DNA of 56,226 nucleotides from QHXW01 sp035297145 (GTDB taxonomy: Bacteria; Acidobacteriota; Terriglobia; Bryobacterales; Bryobacteraceae): NCBI GenBank assembly GCA_035297145.1, contig DATGZN010000037.1, forward strand, positions 1-56,226, in the 5' to 3' direction. Position numbers and translations under genes: made by a program. This document shows positions 52,101-56,226 of this stretch, piece after piece; position 1 is the first letter of the stretch; each line of letters opens with the position of its first letter. The notes under the pieces are model-generated. The model did no database searches. It was given only the letters and a program-made list of their open reading frames with translations, and was not told the DNA's origin.

Positions 52101-53540
52101 ATGCTCAGAGTGCGGTTTGCGCCGTCTCCCACGGGATTTTTGCATATCGGGAGCGCGCGCACATTTATCTTTAACTGGCTATACGCGCGCCGTCACGGCG
52201 GCACCATGATTTTGCGCATCGACGATACCGATATCGAGCGCAATACGCAGGCGTCGCTCGACTCGATTTTCGAAGGGCTGCAGTGGCTGGACTTGGGGTG
52301 GGATGAACAGTACCGGCAGTCGGAGCGGCTGAGGCTGCATAGAGACATGACCGAGGCGATCTTCCAAAAAGGTATGGCGTATCGTGATTTCACTCCGGCC
52401 GAAAGCGAGGAAGGGGAGAAGTCGCGCGCGGGCGCGGCCTGGCTGTGCAACGCCGGGATGCGCGAACTCACAAGCGAAGAAAGCGACCGGCGGGCGGCGG
52501 CGGGCGAGCCGTTTGTGCTGCGCTACAGAGTGCCACGCGATCCGGCGCGCGAGATTCAGTTCCGCGACGGCGTTTATGGCGAACAGGCGAAATCAACGGC
52601 CGATATCGAGGATTTCGCGTTGCTGCGGAGCGATGGGACGCCGACCTATCATCTGGCTTCCTGCGCGGATGACGCGGATCTGCGCATCAGCCATATCATT
52701 CGCGGGCAGGACCATCTGACGAACACTTTCAAGCACGTTTTGATTTTTGAAGCGCTCGGGGTTGAGCCGCCCACGTTTGCGCACCTGCCGCTGCTGATTG
52801 CGCCGGATGGAACCAAGCTTTCGAAACGGCGTCACGGGCCGGTGGTGAGCGTCACGACTTATCGCGATGCCGGATTTCTGCCCGAGGCGTTCATCAACTT
52901 CTTGTGCCTGCTGGGGTGGTCACCGAAGGACGACAGGGAGAAGATGTCGCGCGAGGATCTGATCGCGGCGTTTTCGTTCGAGGGGATCAACAAGTCGAAT
53001 GCAGTAGTGAATTTTACGGAAGAGGATCCGTTCGATCCGAAGGCGGTTTGGCTGAACTCGCAGTACATTTACGCCATGCCCGTGGACGAGCTGGCAGCCA
53101 AGTTGCAGACATTTGTGCCCGCGGAGCCTCAAAAGGTGCGCGCCGCGACGCCGCTGATTCAGGAACGCATCAAGCTGCTGTGCGATGTGGCAACCGTCGC
53201 CGACTTCTTCTTCGTGGACGAGCTGCCGCCCTACGACCCAGCCGAACTGATCCCGCAAAAGGGCGACGCGGCCATGGCGTTGCGAGTGTTGGAGCAGGCG
53301 CGGGAGATTTTGCCAACGGTCGAGTTCACTCACGATGCGCTGGAAGCTGCGTTGCGCGCGGCCGCGGGCGGGCTTGGCGTAAAGGCTGGCCAAATGTTTC
53401 AGCCTATTCGCGTAGCCGTTTGCGGGCGCAAGAATGCTCCGCCATTGTTTGAGACCATGGCAGTGCTGGGCAAGGAAACCTGCCTCAAACGGATCGAGCA
53501 GGCGATCCAGAAGCTTCAAAATACCGTGGCCGCGAATTAA
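52101..53540 (+). CDS. gltX: glutamyl-tRNA synthetase
   Basis: A 479-residue class I synthetase that charges tRNA-Glu. The HIGH motif is FLHIGSART (13-21), followed by LRIDDTDIERNTQ, and the KMSKS motif is KLSKRRHG (239-246). C-terminal anticodon-binding helices end normally. Length is typical. The start is ATG 52101 just behind the candidate promoter. The final codons and stop overlap a CGCGAAT repeat. It stands 28 bases before glnS. Confidence 0.96.
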   Translation: MLRVRFAPSPTGFLHIGSARTFIFNWLYARRHGGTMILRIDDTDIERNTQASLDSIFEGLQWLDLGWDEQYRQSERLRLHRDMTEAIFQKGMAYRDFTPAESEEGEKSRAGAAWLCNAGMRELTSEESDRRAAAGEPFVLRYRVPRDPAREIQFRDGVYGEQAKSTADIEDFALLRSDGTPTYHLASCADDADLRISHIIRGQDHLTNTFKHVLIFEALGVEPPTFAHLPLLIAPDGTKLSKRRHGPVVSVTTYRDAGFLPEAFINFLCLLGWSPKDDREKMSREDLIAAFSFEGINKSNAVVNFTEEDPFDPKAVWLNSQYIYAMPVDELAAKLQTFVPAEPQKVRAATPLIQERIKLLCDVATVADFFFVDELPPYDPAELIPQKGDAAMALRVLEQAREILPTVEFTHDALEAALRAAAGGLGVKAGQMFQPIRVAVCGRKNAPPLFETMAVLGKETCLKRIEQAIQKLQNTVAAN

Positions 53541-53559
53541 CGCGAATCCACGCGAATAG
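53526..53559. repeat. CGCGAAT repeat, three units at 10-bp steps, across the end of gltX
   Basis: CGCGAAT occurs at 53531, 53541 and 53551, exactly 10 bp apart, each followed by a 3-base variable part. The first unit lies inside the last gltX codons, and the next covers its stop region. A related inverted copy is at 44074-44094. Confidence 0.5.
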
Positions 53560-53568
53560 AATTTAACT

Positions 53569-55290
53569 ATGAGCATCGATCACAAGACCGAGCCGGAGGC
53601 CGTTGCCGCAACCGGGCCCTCGAATTTCATCCGCGAGATCATTCTCGACGATTTGAAGACCAACAAATGGGGCGGCCGGGTGCACACGCGGTTTCCGCCG
53701 GAGCCGAATGGCTATCTGCACATCGGGCACGCCAAGTCGATCAACATCAACTTCGGCCTGGCCGCGGAGTTCGGCGGCAAGTGCAACCTGCGGTTCGACG
53801 ATACCAATCCGAGCAAGGAAGAGACCGAGTACGTCGATTCCATCATCGAAGATGTGCGCTGGCTGGGCGGCGATTTTGAAGATCGCCTCTTCTACGCCTC
53901 CGACTATTTCCAGCAGCTCTACGAATGGGCCGTGCAGTTGATCAAGGCCGGCAAAGCTTACGTCTGCGATCTCACCGCCGACCAGGTGCGTGAGTATCGC
54001 GGCACGCTCACCGAGCCGGGGCGCGAAAGCCCGTGGCGTAAACGGTCGATTCCAGAGAACCTCGAACTGTTCGAACGCATGAAAGCAGGCGAATTTCCCG
54101 ATGGCGCGCGCACGCTGCGGGCAAAGATCGACATGGCGGCTCACAACTTGAACATGCGCGATCCTGTGATGTACCGCATACTGCACGCGGAACATCATCG
54201 CACGGGGGACACATGGTGCATCTACCCGATGTACGACTTCACGCACGGTGAATCGGACTCGATCGAGCGCATCACGCATTCGATCTGCACCCTGGAGTTT
54301 GAAGATCATAGGCCGCTGTACGATTGGTATCTCGAACAGTTGGGTATCTATCATCCGCAGCAGATCGAGTTCGACCGGCTCAACCTTACTTACACGCTGC
54401 TGAGCAAGCGGAAACTGCTGACGCTGGTGCAGGAAAAATACGTGAACGGGTGGGACGATCCGCGGATGCCGACCATCACGGGCATTCGCCGGCGCGGCTA
54501 TACGCCGGAAGCTATTCGCAATTTCTGCCGTGCCATTGGGGTTTCGAAGACGAACGGGACTATCGAGCTCGGCCTGCTCGAACACCATGTTCGCGAAGAC
54601 CTGAACAAGCGCGCGCTCCGAGTGATGGGCGTGCTGCGGCCGCTGCGTGTGGTGATCGACAACTATCCTGAGGGTCAGACGGAGGAGATGGAGGCGACCA
54701 ACAATCCGGAAGACGCGAGCGCGGGCACGCGGAAGGTGCCGTTTTCGCGCGTGCTGTACATCGAGCAGGATGATTTTCGCGAAGATCCGCCGAAGCAGTA
54801 TTTCCGGCTGTCCCCGGGCAAGGAAGTGCGGCTGCGCTATGGCTACTTTATTACGGCCAAAAGCGTAGTGAAGGACGCCACGGGACAGGTGGTGGAGATA
54901 CATTGCACCTACGATCCTGCAACGCATGGCGGCAATGCGCCGGACGGCCGCAAAGTGAAATCGACCATTCACTGGGTCTCGGCGGCGCACGCCATCGAAG
55001 CCGAAGTCCGGCTGTACGATAACCTGTTTGCGGTGGAGAATCCGAATGCCGTGCCGGAAGGCCAGGAGTTCACCGTGAATCTGAATCCAAAATCCTTGGA
55101 GCTGGTGCCAGACGCGAAATTGGAGCCTGGGCTCCGCGGCGCCGCCGTGGGCACGCGCTATCAATTCGAGCGCCTGGGCTACTTCTGCGTCGATAAGGAC
55201 TCAACCCCTGACAAGCTCGTCTTCAACCGCACGGTAGGGCTGCGCGACACCTGGGCCAAGATCGAGAAAGCGCAGCAGGGGAAGAAATGA
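53569..55290 (+). CDS. glnS: glutaminyl-tRNA synthetase
   Basis: A 573-residue class I synthetase. FPPEPNGYLHIGHAKSI contains HIGH at 51-54, LRFDDTNPSKE follows, and the KMSKS equivalent is LLSKRKL (277-283). The two-barrel anticodon-binding domain (about 345-560) ends with RTVGLRDTWAKIEK. It charges tRNA-Gln directly, so this organism need not rely solely on the GatCAB amidotransferase route. It is slightly longer than E. coli GlnS (554). Confidence 0.95.
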   Translation: MSIDHKTEPEAVAATGPSNFIREIILDDLKTNKWGGRVHTRFPPEPNGYLHIGHAKSININFGLAAEFGGKCNLRFDDTNPSKEETEYVDSIIEDVRWLGGDFEDRLFYASDYFQQLYEWAVQLIKAGKAYVCDLTADQVREYRGTLTEPGRESPWRKRSIPENLELFERMKAGEFPDGARTLRAKIDMAAHNLNMRDPVMYRILHAEHHRTGDTWCIYPMYDFTHGESDSIERITHSICTLEFEDHRPLYDWYLEQLGIYHPQQIEFDRLNLTYTLLSKRKLLTLVQEKYVNGWDDPRMPTITGIRRRGYTPEAIRNFCRAIGVSKTNGTIELGLLEHHVREDLNKRALRVMGVLRPLRVVIDNYPEGQTEEMEATNNPEDASAGTRKVPFSRVLYIEQDDFREDPPKQYFRLSPGKEVRLRYGYFITAKSVVKDATGQVVEIHCTYDPATHGGNAPDGRKVKSTIHWVSAAHAIEAEVRLYDNLFAVENPNAVPEGQEFTVNLNPKSLELVPDAKLEPGLRGAAVGTRYQFERLGYFCVDKDSTPDKLVFNRTVGLRDTWAKIEKAQQGKK

Positions 55291-56226
55291 TCCTGCTGGG
55301 AATCGGTGGAATTCTGAGCGACGCCGCCAGCGCTATTCTGCGGGACGGCCACCTGGTAGCGGCTGTGGAGGAGTCGAAACTGGCGCGGCGGGTGCGTGCA
55401 CCGCGCGGCGAGCTGCCCGAGGAATCCATCGAAATGTGCCTCGCGCTCGCCAAAGTGCGCGCCGAGGATGTGGATTGCGTGGCCGTAGCGCGTCCCATTC
55501 CGGCGGCGACGGAAAGCGGACTGCACCTGAAGCTGCGCTCGCGTTTCCCCAAAAGCCGGATGGCGCTGATCGACCATCACCGCGCGCACGCAGCCTCGGC
55601 GTTTTATGCGTCTCCCTTCGAGGACGCAACCGTTCTGGTGCTCGACCGGCATGGCGATTTTCGCTGCGGCTCGCGCTGGCATGCCGAGGGCGGCCAGTTG
55701 CTGCGCTTGGATAAGGAGCTGTACGCGCCCGACTCCCTGGGAGAACTCTATGGCCGCGTGACGGAGCTGCTCGGCTTCAACGCGAATGCGGATGAGCACA
55801 AGGTGCAGTGGCTCTCGGCGACGGGCGAAAACGGCCACCGCGAGCTGTTTTTGGAAATCCTCCAGTGTTCCGCCAGCATTTGGCCCAGTCTCGACCGCTC
55901 GTATTTCGATGCCGAGCGGATGACCCACGGCGGCTTCAGCGCCAAGTTCTTCGAGCGCATCGGGCTTCAGGATCGTGCGACGATTCCGGAACCCGAGCGC
56001 CCCCGGCTGGCCGCGGGCTTGCAGCACGCCATCGAAAGCGCGGTGCTGAGTATGGCCGGCGATGGCGGCAATCTGTGTCTGGCGGGCGGCCTCGCCATGA
56101 ACGCGCTCCTGGTGCGCGCGCTCGAAGCCTCTGGAAAGTTCGATGGTGTGTTTGCGCAGCCGGCGGGAGGAAACTCCGGCACGGCGCTGGGCGCGGTGTT
56201 CGAGGCCTGGCACGGCCTGTATCACG
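55287..56226 (+). CDS. carbamoyltransferase, N-terminal part (runs off the window)
   Basis: Open from ATG 55287 (overlapping the glnS TGA as ATGA) to the window edge, 313 residues so far. It belongs to the NodU/CmcH/TobZ carbamoyltransferase family. The hallmark HHRAHAASAF, the nucleotide-site VLDRHGDF (family VLDGRGE-like), GGLAMNALL and GNSGTALGA are visible. The Mg/ATP-type N-domain is near complete; the C-terminal YrdC-linked transferase part would lie beyond 56226. It carbamoylates small molecules such as sugars or antibiotics in other bacteria. Its place behind glnS is unusual. Confidence 0.85.
   Translation, partial: MILLGIGGILSDAASAILRDGHLVAAVEESKLARRVRAPRGELPEESIEMCLALAKVRAEDVDCVAVARPIPAATESGLHLKLRSRFPKSRMALIDHHRAHAASAFYASPFEDATVLVLDRHGDFRCGSRWHAEGGQLLRLDKELYAPDSLGELYGRVTELLGFNANADEHKVQWLSATGENGHRELFLEILQCSASIWPSLDRSYFDAERMTHGGFSAKFFERIGLQDRATIPEPERPRLAAGLQHAIESAVLSMAGDGGNLCLAGGLAMNALLVRALEASGKFDGVFAQPAGGNSGTALGAVFEAWHGLYH

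Noticed and set aside
53563..55164. A 533-residue minus-strand frame inside glnS
   Set aside because: Antisense shadow of a synthetase with all motifs; no ribosome binding site.

Overview
The window looks like chromosomal DNA of a GC-rich soil acidobacterium of the Solibacter/Bryobacter type. The clearest marker is the last ~220 residues of the NHL-repeat protein at 46146-48758, which match the C-terminal domain first catalogued in Solibacter (start around GPVAPGEIVSIFGLG). CRTAC1/ASPIC-UnbV proteins, carboxypeptidase-regulatory-domain envelope proteins and secreted metal-dependent hydrolases fit the same group. The species assignment is inference; there is no rRNA gene.

Layout. 0-8.5 kb: an envelope protein, then a polyamine cluster (agmatine deiminase, divergent from a deoxyhypusine-synthase-like enzyme plus an ornithine-type decarboxylase), a secreted formamidase-family enzyme, a beta-propeller protein, a 55-residue membrane peptide and a DsbA-like thioredoxin. 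8.6-10.1 kb: a 'graveyard' next to tRNA-Val(TAC), with a tRNA fragment, a frameshifted and truncated Rhs gene, and a CRISPR repeat-spacer-repeat remnant without cas genes. 10.3-15.3 kb: a TolC-EmrA-EmrB type efflux operon with a cytidylate-kinase-like gene. 15.3-23.8 kb (minus strand): a Gfo/Idh oxidoreductase, a sugar isomerase, AddB, AddA and a ribulose-phosphate-3-epimerase-like gene, mostly coupled by overlapping stop/start codons. 23.8-32 kb: methionine aminopeptidase and several signalling genes (PAS histidine kinase; HisKA_3 kinase, NarL-type regulator and CRTAC1 protein; FHA-GAF-PP2C phosphatase). 32.1-37.3 kb: a kdp potassium-pump operon with a universal-stress-like gene and two membrane peptides of under 30 residues. 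37.6-39.5 kb: an unusual three-gene module of a coiled-coil protein, a 52-residue membrane peptide and an actin-fold ATPase. 39.7-44.1 kb: secreted amidohydrolase, N-acetylglucosamine-kinase-like protein, M20 peptidase and DinB-like protein. 44.1-50 kb: a miniature inverted-repeat element, a matrixin-type secreted protease, the NHL protein, ThiD and two small proteins. 50.2-56.2 kb: an enolase-superfamily dehydratase, a VapBC-type pair, GltX, GlnS and a truncated carbamoyltransferase.

The strongest candidates for something undescribed are the actin-like module (37636-39537), the CRISPR/Rhs/tRNA scar (8666-10117), and the DHS-like/ODC polyamine pair. Short elements have also edited gene ends: the 208-bp inverted-repeat element supplies the stop codon of the matrixin gene, a CGCGAAT repeat overlaps the end of gltX, and a GC-rich insert appears to lengthen the signal region of the M20 peptidase.
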